NCBI GenBank assembly: GCA_022008415.1
Contig: JAIRBC010000014.1
Location: 62,001 to 126,000, forward strand
Source: Cerina litoralis
GTDB lineage: Bacteria > Bacteroidota > Bacteroidia > Flavobacteriales > Flavobacteriaceae
Length of the DNA: 64,000 nt
Reading direction: 5' to 3'
In this document: piece by piece, positions 18,545 through 28,283 of the stretch
Layout: each line of letters begins with the position of its first letter
Position numbering within the stretch: position 1 is the stretch's first letter
Notes under the pieces: model-generated
Seen by the model: only the letters and a program-made list of their open reading frames with translations
Told to the model about the DNA's origin: nothing
Database searches by the model: none
Program-made: the position numbers and the translations under genes

Positions 18545-20251
18545 TTATTCTAACCTTTGATTATCCCGTAACAAAACCTCTCGCAGGTTTTGGTAAGGAA
18601 CATCCTGTACCGCGATTTGCAGATCAACGGACAAAGAGGCAGCGGTGGCCGCAGATTGTCCCAAAACCATAAATACGGGCTCCATACGAATTGATCCAAA
18701 AGCAATGTGGGATGCGCTCAAGCATACAGGAACCAACAAATTGGTACATTCCTCTTTTTTAGGAACGATAGATTTATAACTGATCGGGTAGGGGTCAAAG
18801 CCATGCGCTTCTACATTGCCCTCGTTCTGTACAAACCCGTTGGCATCCACATAGCGTTGTACGTGATGGGAATCCATGCCGTAGGCCGCCAGACCGATCG
18901 CATCCTCGGAAATCTCCAATCCCTCGCAATTGTGCTGGGTCATCACATAATCGCTGATCATACGGCGCGCTTCCCTGATGTACAATTGATGTTGCCAACC
19001 ATCGGTCCTTTCAAATTCGTCTTTTGTAGTGCCCCATCTAGAAGCCTCTTTACGGACTTCTTCTGGAATCCTGGGATGGTTCGCCAAGGTCCACATCAAT
19101 CCCATTTGATAGTTTCTATGGTCCTCAATAATTTTTTTGCGTTCTGCATACGTGGCCTCGGGGTACTCATAATTTTTGCCGATATAGTCGGTAGAAAAAC
19201 CAAACTTATTGTTCGTATCGGTCTTATGATTGGGCATGGGGGTATTGATCCACGGCAGCAAGGAATTGCCATAGCTGTACATCTCGCGTATACCACCGGT
19301 TCTGGCCTCGTAGTTTCTAAACAACAGTTCGTAATCCCTTTGGTCATAACTATCCGGCTTTTGAAAAGGAATCCTGTTTTCCGGGACATCGGTTAGGCAC
19401 ATACGAAAACAATAGGCCTGAATTTTATCATCACCGGTCCCATCCAATCCTGGCTTTTCATTGATATTTGGTAAAAGACCACTGTTGGGAGCGCCCCTCA
19501 CAATGTAGGGATCAACACCGGGTAGGAAATTGTGGTTATACGCATTTTTGGAGGCTTTTCCCGTTAGGGTCAGGTTTATATCGTTGGCCTGTACCCCGTT
19601 CAACGTTTCCCCGTATTGGGCGTTGCTTTCCCGACCGACGGTATAGGTTACCCCTGCCAAAGCCATTAAGTCTCCTTCATAGGTAGCATCCAAAAATACC
19701 GTTCCCCTGAATTTCTTGCCAGATTCCATCACAATGCTACTAATCTTCCCCCCTTCTTTCTCAACGCCGTTTTTTCTATCGAGTCGTTCGTTGTAGGCCA
19801 AATCAATATTCCCGGCAGCTATCATTTCGTTGTATACCGCGAGCGCAGCAGAGGGTTCAAAGGTCCACATGGTATCCTCTCCCTTAGCCGTACGCGATTG
19901 CCTGCCCTCTAAAAACTCGGATTTTTGTTGCCATTTCCAATGGGCAGGGACATCGTAGTACTTTTTGATATTTTCGTAAAACTCCCTAGAGATACCGCCG
20001 ATGGCCTGCTTATTTCCAATATCTGTCGCTCCCAAACCCCCGGTTGTAAGGCCTCCGATACGATCGGAGGGTTCTATAAGAACAACGGATTTTGCCATTC
20101 TGCTGCTCTGTATGGCCGCGGCAACCCCAGCGGAGGTACCCCCATAGATAACGATGTCGTATTTCTTTGTTTGGCCGATTATCGTATGAAAAGACAGTAG
20201 CAATATGCAAAAGAAAGCCATTCCGGTTTTATAGGTTTTAAAATAATTCAT
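18545..20251 (-). CDS. Secreted FAD-dependent oxidoreductase
   Basis: 568 residues. Signal peptide (about 1-26, ending HTIIGQ), then the FAD dinucleotide motif [15 protein letters not shown], then [18 protein letters not shown] and the second FAD element [16 protein letters not shown]. This is the FAD_oxidored family (PF12831), often found in Bacteroidota polysaccharide and xenobiotic clusters, where it oxidises sugar or sugar-like compounds outside the cytoplasm. A late [11 protein letters not shown] segment closes the FAD site. Upstream of the CstA gene. Confidence 0.85.
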   Translation of the reverse strand: MNYFKTYKTGMAFFCILLLSFHTIIGQTKKYDIVIYGGTSAGVAAAIQSSRMAKSVVLIEPSDRIGGLTTGGLGATDIGNKQAIGGISREFYENIKKYYDVPAHWKWQQKSEFLEGRQSRTAKGEDTMWTFEPSAALAVYNEMIAAGNIDLAYNERLDRKNGVEKEGGKISSIVMESGKKFRGTVFLDATYEGDLMALAGVTYTVGRESNAQYGETLNGVQANDINLTLTGKASKNAYNHNFLPGVDPYIVRGAPNSGLLPNINEKPGLDGTGDDKIQAYCFRMCLTDVPENRIPFQKPDSYDQRDYELLFRNYEARTGGIREMYSYGNSLLPWINTPMPNHKTDTNNKFGFSTDYIGKNYEYPEATYAERKKIIEDHRNYQMGLMWTLANHPRIPEEVRKEASRWGTTKDEFERTDGWQHQLYIREARRMISDYVMTQHNCEGLEISEDAIGLAAYGMDSHHVQRYVDANGFVQNEGNVEAHGFDPYPISYKSIVPKKEECTNLLVPVCLSASHIAFGSIRMEPVFMVLGQSAATAASLSVDLQIAVQDVPYQNLREVLLRDNQRLE

Positions 20252-20297
20252 ATGTACATGCCCATTTAGAATTTATTTGGAGTCCTAAACCTCTAAA

Positions 20298-20774
20298 CTA
20301 TTTTTCCTTAAAAATAACTTCTTTTTGTGTAAATGGCATCTTGTAAAGACAAAAAGGCGTAGTAATCGCGGAGCTTTCTGATATTTGGGATTTTTTAAAC
20401 CAAAAAACAAGCCGCTCCGATGTTTCTGAATTTAACTTCAGCCGAATTTGGGAAGATCCTTTTGCTTCGCCGCGACTCGCCAAAATAGCGATTTCCTTTT
20501 TAAAGTCTAACTTGGGAACGGGCAGTCCCGGCTTGCGCGCCATATTGATCTTTGCAAAAGCCCTTTGAAGGGTTTTTTCATCCTTTATCAATTGGATCTC
20601 TTGAATCACAGACCCACCGTAATCATTGCAGAGCACTAGGGTAAGGATAGAATCCCTGGCCACTTTATTTTCTTCCGCGCCTCCTTTTTTCTGGGCCTTG
20701 CAGGAAAAACATAAAATCGATAATAAAAATACGGTTACGCTTGTAGCGTAAATTGCAATATATTTTTTTTTCAT
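20298..20774 (-). CDS. Hypothetical lipoprotein, possibly PrcB-like
   Basis: Start set at ATG 20774 to give a lipoprotein signal ending in FSCKAQ (Cys25), a common flavobacterial pattern; 158 residues. The mature part has mixed alpha/beta character and ends with a section (KKEIAILASRGEAKGSSQI, then AITTPFCLYKMP) that loosely resembles the PrcB C-terminal domain. The link is weak. Stands alone between the FAD oxidoreductase and bshA. Function not known. Confidence 0.6.
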   Translation of the reverse strand: MKKKYIAIYATSVTVFLLSILCFSCKAQKKGGAEENKVARDSILTLVLCNDYGGSVIQEIQLIKDEKTLQRAFAKINMARKPGLPVPKLDFKKEIAILASRGEAKGSSQIRLKLNSETSERLVFWFKKSQISESSAITTPFCLYKMPFTQKEVIFKEK

Positions 20775-20922
20775 CAAACCATCAATTAGGGACAAGAAAA
20801 AAGAATAAAGAACATAGATAAGAGACTTTAAAAAAGGGCAATTGCCAATGACCAGCTGGCATTAAGTAGATTAGGAAAATCTCCCAAACCCAATTTAAAA
20901 CCAATAATTTCTAACAAAAAAA

Positions 20923-22065
20923 TCAATATGAAGTTTTAAAACGTTCCTTGTAGGCCTTTTCATAGACCGCCTCATAAAGGGGCAATATTTTCAATATATC
21001 GAATTCGGCGGCTACGCGGACTGCATTTTCCTTAAATTGTTCCAAGGTCGATTCGTCTTTTAAAATCTTAAGGGCGTTTTCCGCCATTTCGTCCACATTG
21101 CCAACATCGCTCATAAATCCTGTGACCCCTTGGCGGTTTACTTCGGGAATTCCGCCCGCATTACTCGATATTACCGCAACTTTATTGACCATTGCTTCCA
21201 AAGCCGCTAACCCAAAGCTCTCCGTTTCCGAGGGCAATAGAAACAAATCGGAAAAGCAGAGGATACGATCAATTTCATTACTGTTCCCCAAAAAGATAAC
21301 TTTTTTGTGAATTCCCAATTTCTCACACATATGTTCGGCCATTTCCTTTTCCGGACCCTCCCCGACCATAATGAGCTTTGCCGGAAGTTCTTTTTGGATC
21401 TTGTAAAAAATTTGGATTACATCGGGGATACGTTTTACTTTTCTAAAATTACTGATATGCGTGATAATTTTCTCCTCGTCCGTAGCCATTAATGTTCTCT
21501 GGCAGTCGGTAAAAACCTTTTTGTATTTAGTTATGTCTATAAAATTGGGGATCACTTCGATTTCCTTTTTGATGTTAAAAAGTTCCAAGGTGTCCTTTTT
21601 AAGGCTTTCGGATACAGAAGTAACGATATCCGATTTATTGATGCTAAAGGTGACAGCGGGTTTATAAAAAGGATGATTGCCCACCAAGGTAATATCGGTA
21701 CCGTGTAGGGTGGTAATCATGGGGATGTAAATACCATCTTCCTCCAATATTTTTTTGGTCATGTAACCCGCGTAAGCATGGGGAATGGCATAGTGAACGT
21801 GTAAAAGCTCTATGTCATATAATTTTATGGTATCTACCAATCTACTGGAGAGGGCCAACTCGTAGGGCTGGTAATGAAAAAGGGGGTAATCGGGCACGTG
21901 CACCTCGTGAAAGTGAATCCTATCGCCCAATAGCCCTAAACGAACCGGCTGGCGATAAGTGATAAAATGTATTTCGTGTCCCCTATTGGCCAGGGCAATC
22001 CCCAGTTCCGTGGCGACTACACCACTACCTCCAAATGTGGGATAACATACTATGGCAATCTTCAT
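20923..22065 (-). CDS. bshA: N-acetyl-alpha-D-glucosaminyl L-malate synthase
   Basis: 380 residues, exact length for BshA. It is a GT4 glycosyltransferase that joins UDP-GlcNAc and L-malate, the first step of bacillithiol synthesis, in the cytoplasm. The family-specific start MKIAIVCYPTFGGSGVVATE, HVPDYPLFHYQPYEL, LHVHYAIPHAYAG and TTLHGTDITLVG are all present, as is the GT4 donor motif SETESFGLAALEAM (E-x7-E). No other bsh gene is in the window. Confidence 0.95.
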   Translation of the reverse strand: MKIAIVCYPTFGGSGVVATELGIALANRGHEIHFITYRQPVRLGLLGDRIHFHEVHVPDYPLFHYQPYELALSSRLVDTIKLYDIELLHVHYAIPHAYAGYMTKKILEEDGIYIPMITTLHGTDITLVGNHPFYKPAVTFSINKSDIVTSVSESLKKDTLELFNIKKEIEVIPNFIDITKYKKVFTDCQRTLMATDEEKIITHISNFRKVKRIPDVIQIFYKIQKELPAKLIMVGEGPEKEMAEHMCEKLGIHKKVIFLGNSNEIDRILCFSDLFLLPSETESFGLAALEAMVNKVAVISSNAGGIPEVNRQGVTGFMSDVGNVDEMAENALKILKDESTLEQFKENAVRVAAEFDILKILPLYEAVYEKAYKERFKTSY

Positions 22066-22296
22066 AATATACTTTTTTCTTTATTGCCGCTAAGGCGGTA
22101 ATCTCCTTGTATGGACTAAGTTCAAGTTCAAGAGTCAAGCGCAAGTACCAGGGTTGAAGAAAATACGGTTTATGAGATTGTCGAACCAACACTGAATACT
22201 CTTGTGAACTTTTTAATTTAGATGAATACTCAACCGAAACCAACCAAACACCGAACAAAAATAACCCAATAACCTCACAACTCAATAACTTCCCGG

Positions 22297-25218
22297 TCAG
22301 TTTATAATTGCGTCATAAATAATCTGTTGTATCCGGGTACGAAGACCGGATTTTATCAGAAGGGTATTGCTCGCCGAAGGATAGGTGCGATTGGACAAGA
22401 AAACATAGAGAAGATCCTCGTCCGGGTCTGCCCAGGTATAGGTCCCCGTAAAGCCACTATGCCCAAAACTTTTTCTGGACACACAGCCACAAGTTGGTCC
22501 ACCACCGCTCAGTTGTGGTTTGTCAAAACCCACTCCCCGTCTTACATCCTTATCGCAAAAATAGCAGGTGTTAAACTTTTGGATAGTCCGGGAATTTAAA
22601 AACCGTTCCCCTCCGTAGTACCCCCCTTGCAGGTACATTTGCATAATCTTGGCCACCCCATTGGCATTGCTAAATAAACCCGCATGGCCCCCGACCCCGC
22701 CTTGCATCGCTGCCCCCATATCGTGCACATAGCCTTGAATGGTCTGATAGCGGTAATAATGGTCTTCCTCTGCCGGTACGATCACATCTTTGGGAAATTT
22801 CTCCAAAGGCAGGTATCCGGTATGGGTGGCTCCCAAAGGCTTATACAAAAAATCTTCGGCCAACTTGTCCAATCGCTTTCCGTAAGTCTTCTCGATATAT
22901 TTTTTAAAGATATAGTAAGACAGATCGCTATACAGATACCGATTGGGCTTTAAATGTTGACGCCCGATCCTATTGTATATGGAATCTTGGTAGGCATCCT
23001 CCAAATAGAGGTGGTCTGCCACCTTGGTAGAAAAACCGGGAACCGGGTTTGTTCTATAGAACTCCTTGGAGGGCATGTGCTTTTTGTCTAATGTACTGGT
23101 GTAAAAGGGAATCCAGGCCGGCAACCTTCCGTAATGCGACAAGGCCTTTAATACCGTGACATCCTTAATGTCCGTGTCGGCATATTGGGGAATAAGTTCC
23201 TGGAAAGTATTGTTTAAGGCTATTTTGTCCTCTTCTTCCATTTTCATGATCAGCGGCAGGGTAGCCAATATTTTGGTCAGGGAGGCGAGATCATAGATAT
23301 AATTGGGGGTTATTTTTGCTTCCGATTTGTAGGTGGGATGGCCAAATCCTTTGTTGTAGATCACTTCTCCCCTCCGGGCAATCAACACTTGTGCCCCGGG
23401 AAACATCATGGAATCGATCCCGTTCTGTACCAAACTATCCACTTTGGCCAATTTTGATGAGCTTAACCCTACGCGTTCCGGAAAACTGTAGCCCAGTCGC
23501 ATCAACCCTTCCAATGGTATGCTGGTGTTCACTGGGAACACCGGATTCGCGGTTACGGGCAGCACGCCTTTTGCAGGAATGGCACCGAATAAAATTTGGG
23601 CGGTCCTTTCCTGGGCCAGTTTGCTGTTTTGATAGGCGACCACCACACCATCAATACTATCAAAAGAATTGACGTCCAATAACGCATACGGCTTTGCAAA
23701 AGCCGTGAGTATCAGGTTAGAACTGCCCATAGCGGCAATCTCATGCAACCAAAAAAGTTCATTTTCGGTAAACTTGTAGGCCTTCCACGGGCTTTCGTTG
23801 CTTTTGTGAAGCCCGATAATTACCAAATTATAGGACGATAGCTTGGTCTTTAAAGTGGCAAGGTCCTTACCACTGATCTGATCCACCTTTGCGTATTTGT
23901 TCATTTCCTCCAGAAAGGGAGAACCATCGGCATCCCCAAACTTAACATAGGCGATTTTTTTGTTCTCGAGCTTTTTGATCGGGAGCAAAGAAAAATTGTT
24001 CTTCACTACGGTGATGGCGTTCTCGATGGCTTCCTCATAAATAAGGTCATTGTCCATGGAGTTTAAATCCTCGTATAGGTTTTTCAATTCTACCGGCCGA
24101 TAGTGGTTGAGCCCCACCTTGTATTTCGCCATCAGGATTTTCTTTACGGAGGACGCCAATCTATTTTCGGATATTATTCCGTATTTATAAGCCTCAAGAA
24201 GCTTGGCCTTGGCCTTGGCCACATCAGTGGGCATCAACAGAATATCGTTCCCTGCCAGAAAGGCGCTCAATTCTACTTCCCCCGCCTCTGCAAAATCGGA
24301 CACTCCTTTCATATTTAGGGCATCCGTAAAAACCAATCCATTGAAATGCATTTGGTTCTTGAGCAAACCGGTTATGATATTCCTGGACAAGGACGATGGA
24401 TAACCTTCCCTGGAATCTAAAGCGGGAACACTTAAATGGGCTACCATTACGCTACTCAACCCATTGTTGATCAATTTTTTAAACGGATACAGTTCTATAC
24501 TGTCCAACCGCTGAAGTGAAAAATCCAAAACGGGTAGAGCTTTATGGGAGTCAACGGCCGTATCGCCATGGCCCGGAAAGTGTTTCCCGCTAGAGAGTAC
24601 ACCGGCACTTTCCATCCCTTTCATAAAAGCGATACCCTTTTGGGCTACGTTTTCCCTATCCTCCCCAAAGGAGCGGTTCCCGATAATGGGATTTTTGGGG
24701 TTGATGTTGATATCGATATCGGGAGCAAAATTGATGTGGACTCCCAACCGTTTCGCGTGCATCCCAATTTGACGGCCTACCCTTTCAACGATAGAGCTGT
24801 CCCTGATAGCGCCCAGAGTCATGTTCCATGGAAATGCATAGGTGGAGTCTAGCCTCATGGAGAGCCCCCACTCCGCATCCATCCCGATCAATAACGGTGT
24901 TTTAGAGATGGCCTGAAAGCTATTGGTCATACGGGCCTGTCTTACCGGTCCGCCGGTCGAAAAAATAACGCCTCCAATATTTTCCTTTTGTATGAGGGCG
25001 CTGACCTTGTCCAAACCCGATTTTCCTTGATCAGATGCCACCATGACCATAAATAACTGACCCATCTTTTCGTCCAAGGACAAATGGTCATAGGTGTTAT
25101 CTACCCACCTTTTTTGGTCCAAACTATCTATGGCCGTCAAGGGGTTGGCTTGCCCAAATACCGGAACATTAAATACATGGAAGATAAGAAAAAGAAGGAC
25201 AAGAAGATTTAATCGCAT
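22297..25218 (-). CDS. GH3 beta-N-acetylhexosaminidase fused to beta-lactamase-type serine hydrolase
   Basis: 973 residues with a signal peptide (residues 1-23). Residues 40-380 are a NagZ-like GH3 domain with the motif KHFPGHGDT (212-220) and the D-S-H dyad (223-225), plus VFTDALNMKGV as nucleophile strand. A GH3 C-terminal-like domain spans about 400-575. Residues 590-973 are a class C beta-lactamase/DD-peptidase fold with S-x-x-K at 646-649 (SLTK), Tyr763 in LYSDLSYY, and HSGFTGT near the end. This double architecture is known in Bacteroidota and is thought to act on peptidoglycan or muropeptides in the periplasm. Two activities in one chain suggest coupled glycan and peptide cleavage, which is inference. 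Confidence 0.9.
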   Translation of the reverse strand: MRLNLLVLLFLIFHVFNVPVFGQANPLTAIDSLDQKRWVDNTYDHLSLDEKMGQLFMVMVASDQGKSGLDKVSALIQKENIGGVIFSTGGPVRQARMTNSFQAISKTPLLIGMDAEWGLSMRLDSTYAFPWNMTLGAIRDSSIVERVGRQIGMHAKRLGVHINFAPDIDININPKNPIIGNRSFGEDRENVAQKGIAFMKGMESAGVLSSGKHFPGHGDTAVDSHKALPVLDFSLQRLDSIELYPFKKLINNGLSSVMVAHLSVPALDSREGYPSSLSRNIITGLLKNQMHFNGLVFTDALNMKGVSDFAEAGEVELSAFLAGNDILLMPTDVAKAKAKLLEAYKYGIISENRLASSVKKILMAKYKVGLNHYRPVELKNLYEDLNSMDNDLIYEEAIENAITVVKNNFSLLPIKKLENKKIAYVKFGDADGSPFLEEMNKYAKVDQISGKDLATLKTKLSSYNLVIIGLHKSNESPWKAYKFTENELFWLHEIAAMGSSNLILTAFAKPYALLDVNSFDSIDGVVVAYQNSKLAQERTAQILFGAIPAKGVLPVTANPVFPVNTSIPLEGLMRLGYSFPERVGLSSSKLAKVDSLVQNGIDSMMFPGAQVLIARRGEVIYNKGFGHPTYKSEAKITPNYIYDLASLTKILATLPLIMKMEEEDKIALNNTFQELIPQYADTDIKDVTVLKALSHYGRLPAWIPFYTSTLDKKHMPSKEFYRTNPVPGFSTKVADHLYLEDAYQDSIYNRIGRQHLKPNRYLYSDLSYYIFKKYIEKTYGKRLDKLAEDFLYKPLGATHTGYLPLEKFPKDVIVPAEEDHYYRYQTIQGYVHDMGAAMQGGVGGHAGLFSNANGVAKIMQMYLQGGYYGGERFLNSRTIQKFNTCYFCDKDVRRGVGFDKPQLSGGGPTCGCVSRKSFGHSGFTGTYTWADPDEDLLYVFLSNRTYPSASNTLLIKSGLRTRIQQIIYDAIIN

Positions 25219-25321
25219 ACGTTGAAGTAAACTATGATAGTAACTAAAAAGAGACCAAATTATTGCATTTCATCGATTTTACCAATTATAGTAAGCTTTC
25301 ATCGATAAAATACCCGCTATA

Positions 25322-25804
25322 CTACATAAATCGGGCGTGCCAACTTTCTTCTGCCGGGACTTCCCAATACTGCTCGTATTCTTCCTTGTTGGTCACAAGA
25401 TTGTTAAAGACGATGGTATTTTTGGAAACCGATTTGGCTTTTGCCATCTTTTTAAAGTCCTTCAAATGTTTATAAGCGATAAACTCACCTTGTTTATAAG
25501 AAACGTTCATTTTGTCCAAAAGGTCGATATCGTATTTCTTTTCTAAGGATTGGATAAAATGTACCTGGGTATCTATAGAGCATCCGGAAGCTCCCAAAAT
25601 GCTTTGGTCCAGGGCTATTACAATAAATCGGTTGTAACGAATCTCATATCCGGCGTTTAGTCGGCTACCATGGGTAGTCCATTCCTCGATAAATTGATCT
25701 AGACTTTGCTTTACCTCTACTATCTCGTCCTTCGAAAAGCTTCTGCTGGCCTGATAGACCCATACCCGGGCCGTATCTGGCAATGTATTAAATGCTACTA
25801 ACAT
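25322..25804 (-). CDS. Conserved flavobacterial protein, often mislabelled ABC transporter ATPase
   Basis: 160 residues, cytoplasmic, no signal or membrane helix. Sequence features: YQASRSFSKDEI near the N-terminus, GYEIRYNRFIVIALDQSILGASGCSID in the middle, and EVPAEESWHARF at the end. Orthologues in public genomes are commonly named ABC transporter ATPase, but there is no Walker A, Walker B or signature motif, so that name is not supported. Conserved in the block with the Fe-S proteins and the GH3 fusion. Function unknown. Confidence 0.8.
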   Translation of the reverse strand: MLVAFNTLPDTARVWVYQASRSFSKDEIVEVKQSLDQFIEEWTTHGSRLNAGYEIRYNRFIVIALDQSILGASGCSIDTQVHFIQSLEKKYDIDLLDKMNVSYKQGEFIAYKHLKDFKKMAKAKSVSKNTIVFNNLVTNKEEYEQYWEVPAEESWHARFM

Positions 25805-25933
25805 GTTTGTTGTTTGTTGTTTGGGTTTGCGGGTTGCGTGGTCGACATTTGAATACCATTGATATATCTATAATGAACTACCTCAAAAACAAAGCCATCG
25901 AGATATCACAATCAACACCCCCGAAGTTTCAGG

Positions 25934-26061
25934 GCTACAAGGGTCAAGAAACTGGACCTTTTTGTCTTGGATCTTGGTTCCTGCCTCTTGGTTCTTTGCA
26001 TATCGTGATTAACTAGACGCTACATCCCGAGACAGAGCCACGGGGTATTCTACTGATTAAA
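25934..26061. repeat. Dispersed intergenic repeat, copy 1
   Basis: About 128 bp, near-identical by eye (roughly 85-90 percent) to 61390-61515, same orientation. Core: TTTTTGTCTTGG followed by CTCTTGGTTCTTTGCATATC. The right end overlaps the stop codon of the Fe-S protein gene (26057). A shorter related piece lies at 26914-26947. Confidence 0.75.
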
Positions 26062-26848
26062 GGTCTGCTGCGTTAGCTATGAGTTCGGCGATATCCATTA
26101 CACTAACAGAGGCTTCCTTGTCCTTGCCTTTGACCCCGTCGGTCATCATGGTGTTACAAAAGGGACAGGCCGCGGCAACTATTTCGGCCTTGGTCTCCAG
26201 AGCTTCCTCGGTACGTTTTATATTGATATCCATATCCCCTTTTTCGGGTTCCTTGAACATCTGTGCCCCACCGGCCCCACAGCACAAGCCTCTTTTCTTA
26301 CAACTTTTCATTTCCACCAACTCCGCATCCAATTTTTGGATCAATTCCCGGGGCGCTTCATATATATTGTTGCCCCTACCCAAGTAACAAGGGTCGTGAT
26401 AGGTTATTCGTTTTCCTTTATACTGCCCTCCTTCCATACTCAATCGGCCATCTTCCAGCAATTGGTTTATAAATTGGGTATGATGCACTACTTCGTAATT
26501 GCCCCCCAAGCCGGGATATTCGTTTTTGATGATATTAAAACAATGCGGGCAGGCCGTAACTATTTTTTTTACACCATAGCCGTTCATCACTTCTATGTTG
26601 GTGGCGGCCTGCATCTGGAATAGAAATTCGTTTCCGGCCCTTTTCGCGGGATCGCCATTGCAACTTTCCTCGGCACCCAAAACGGCAAAGGACACCCCCG
26701 CCTTGTTCAATATTTTAACAAAAGCCTTGGTTACTTTCTTTGCCCTGTCGTCAAAACTTCCCATACAGCCCACCCAAAATAAGACTTCCGGATGCTTGCC
26801 ACTTGCAAAAAATTCGGCCATGGTCGGTACTTTCAATGCTTCTTTCAC
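26057..26848 (-). CDS. (Fe-S)-binding CCG-domain protein, heterodisulfide-reductase B-like
   Basis: 263 residues; a GTG start at 26848 keeps the conserved N-terminus (KEALKVPTMAEFF). Two CCG domains (PF02754): WVGCMGSFDDRAKKV with ACPHCFNIIKNEYP, and YHDPCYLGRGN with KKRGLCCGAGGAQMF and AACPFCNTMM. Cys-rich domains of this kind bind unusual 4Fe-4S clusters and reduce disulfides or quinones. It lies 106 nt after the membrane Fe-S partner and likely forms a complex with it. Substrate unknown; glycolate- or lactate-type oxidation, or a heterodisulfide-like step, are possible. Confidence 0.9.
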   Translation of the reverse strand: MKEALKVPTMAEFFASGKHPEVLFWVGCMGSFDDRAKKVTKAFVKILNKAGVSFAVLGAEESCNGDPAKRAGNEFLFQMQAATNIEVMNGYGVKKIVTACPHCFNIIKNEYPGLGGNYEVVHHTQFINQLLEDGRLSMEGGQYKGKRITYHDPCYLGRGNNIYEAPRELIQKLDAELVEMKSCKKRGLCCGAGGAQMFKEPEKGDMDINIKRTEEALETKAEIVAAACPFCNTMMTDGVKGKDKEASVSVMDIAELIANAADL

Positions 26849-26913
26849 TTTAATTAGATGTTAGACTTTAGACCTTAGTTGATGGTTGAAAATAAAAAAG
26901 TTAACCTCATAAA

Positions 26914-26947
26914 CTTTTGTCTTGGTTCTTGTCTCTTGGTTCTATTC
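26914..26947. repeat. Partial copy of the dispersed intergenic repeat
   Basis: A 34-bp piece containing TTGTCTTGGTTCTTG and TCTCTTGGTTCT, matching the core of the repeats at 25934 and 61390 in the same orientation. It lies between the two Fe-S protein genes. Confidence 0.5.
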
Positions 26948-26954
26948 ACTATTT

Positions 26955-28283
26955 TCAATTCTCTTCCTCCGCCCAATTCTTGCGGTCCATTTGATTGAAT
27001 GGCCACGGGGCGCCATTGTTTTCTATATTGCCCATCATACTATTCAGTTCTGTCGGGGCAGCGGATTGTTCCATGACCAAATAGCGGCGCATATCCACAA
27101 TGATTGAAAGCGGGTCTATACTTACGGGACATGCCTCCACGCATGCATTGCAAGAGGTACACGCCCAGAGTTCCTCCGCCGCTATATAATCCCCTAGCAA
27201 CTGCTTGCCGTCTTCAACAAATTGTCCTTTATTCTTTTCGATATTTTTCCCAACCTCCTCCAAACGGTCACGGGTGTCCATCATGATTTTGCGGGGAGAC
27301 AACTTTTTACCGGTAATATTGGCAGGGCACTCACTCGTACATCTCCCGCATTCGGTACACGTATAGGCGTTGAGCAATTGTATGCGGTTAAGATCCATCA
27401 CGTCCGAGGCACCAAATTTTTCCGGAGGTTCCGAATCTCCTGCTGGTACGGCATATGGATCGGCGGATGGATCCATCATCAACTTCACCTCTTTTGTAAC
27501 CGCCTCCAGGTTGTTCAACTGTCCATTTGGGGTTACCTTACCGTAAAACGTATTGGGGAATGCCAAGAGGATATGTAGGTGCTTGGAATAATAGAGATAG
27601 TTTAAAAAGAATAAAATACCAACTATATGGAGCCACCAAGCGGCGCGCTCCATGGTCATAAGTGAGGCGACGGACAAACCTTCCATATAATGGCCAATAA
27701 ACTGACTTACTGGAAATGCTCCCGCCCTTGTATAATGAGGCACTCCCAAATGTTGCAGTTGGGCATCGGCGGCGTTCATGACCAAGAAAAGACTCATCAG
27801 GACAAATTCGAAATACAGAATAAGGTTGGCGTCCAATTTTGGCCAGCCTTTCATTTCTGGTTTTACAAATCGTTGTAACCTCAGGATATTCCTGCGTATC
27901 CAAAAAACTACGATTCCCACAATGACCATGAGGGCCAAAACCTCAAAGGATGCGATTAGAAAGTCGTAGAAGGCGCCCAAAGGCGAAAAAATGCGGTGGG
28001 TACCTAATACTCCATCGATTATAATCTCCAATACCTCAATATTGATGATTACAAAACCCAGGTAGACAAATATGTGCATTATCCCTGCAACTGGGCGCAC
28101 CACCATCTTTCCCTGACCCAGTGCTATCCGGACCATATTTTTCCAACGTAGGGAAATATGGTCGCTGACATCTACTTTTCGGCCCAGTTTTATATTTCTG
28201 GACAGACGTCTTATATTCTTAGAAAAATAACCAATGCCCGCAATAAGGATCAGGAGGAATATTATATTTGGCAAGTACCCCAT
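26955..28283 (-). CDS. Membrane (Fe-S)-binding protein with two 4Fe-4S motifs
   Basis: 442 residues. The N-terminal 260 residues contain about six membrane helices with spaced histidines (GIMHIFVYLGF, GHYMEGL, WWLHIVGILFFL) in the style of a NarI/HdrE cytochrome b-type domain. Two 4Fe-4S motifs follow: CTECGRCTSECP and CTSCNACVEACP. The ATG touches the stop of the MlaD gene with no gap, so the two are translationally coupled. Together with the CCG protein downstream it likely passes electrons from a soluble donor to quinone. Confidence 0.9.
   Translation of the reverse strand: MGYLPNIIFLLILIAGIGYFSKNIRRLSRNIKLGRKVDVSDHISLRWKNMVRIALGQGKMVVRPVAGIMHIFVYLGFVIINIEVLEIIIDGVLGTHRIFSPLGAFYDFLIASFEVLALMVIVGIVVFWIRRNILRLQRFVKPEMKGWPKLDANLILYFEFVLMSLFLVMNAADAQLQHLGVPHYTRAGAFPVSQFIGHYMEGLSVASLMTMERAAWWLHIVGILFFLNYLYYSKHLHILLAFPNTFYGKVTPNGQLNNLEAVTKEVKLMMDPSADPYAVPAGDSEPPEKFGASDVMDLNRIQLLNAYTCTECGRCTSECPANITGKKLSPRKIMMDTRDRLEEVGKNIEKNKGQFVEDGKQLLGDYIAAEELWACTSCNACVEACPVSIDPLSIIVDMRRYLVMEQSAAPTELNSMMGNIENNGAPWPFNQMDRKNWAEEEN

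Noticed and set aside
25322-25804. Name ABC transporter ATPase for the 160-residue protein
   Set aside because: No Walker A, Walker B or signature motif; only the conserved flavobacterial protein is supported.
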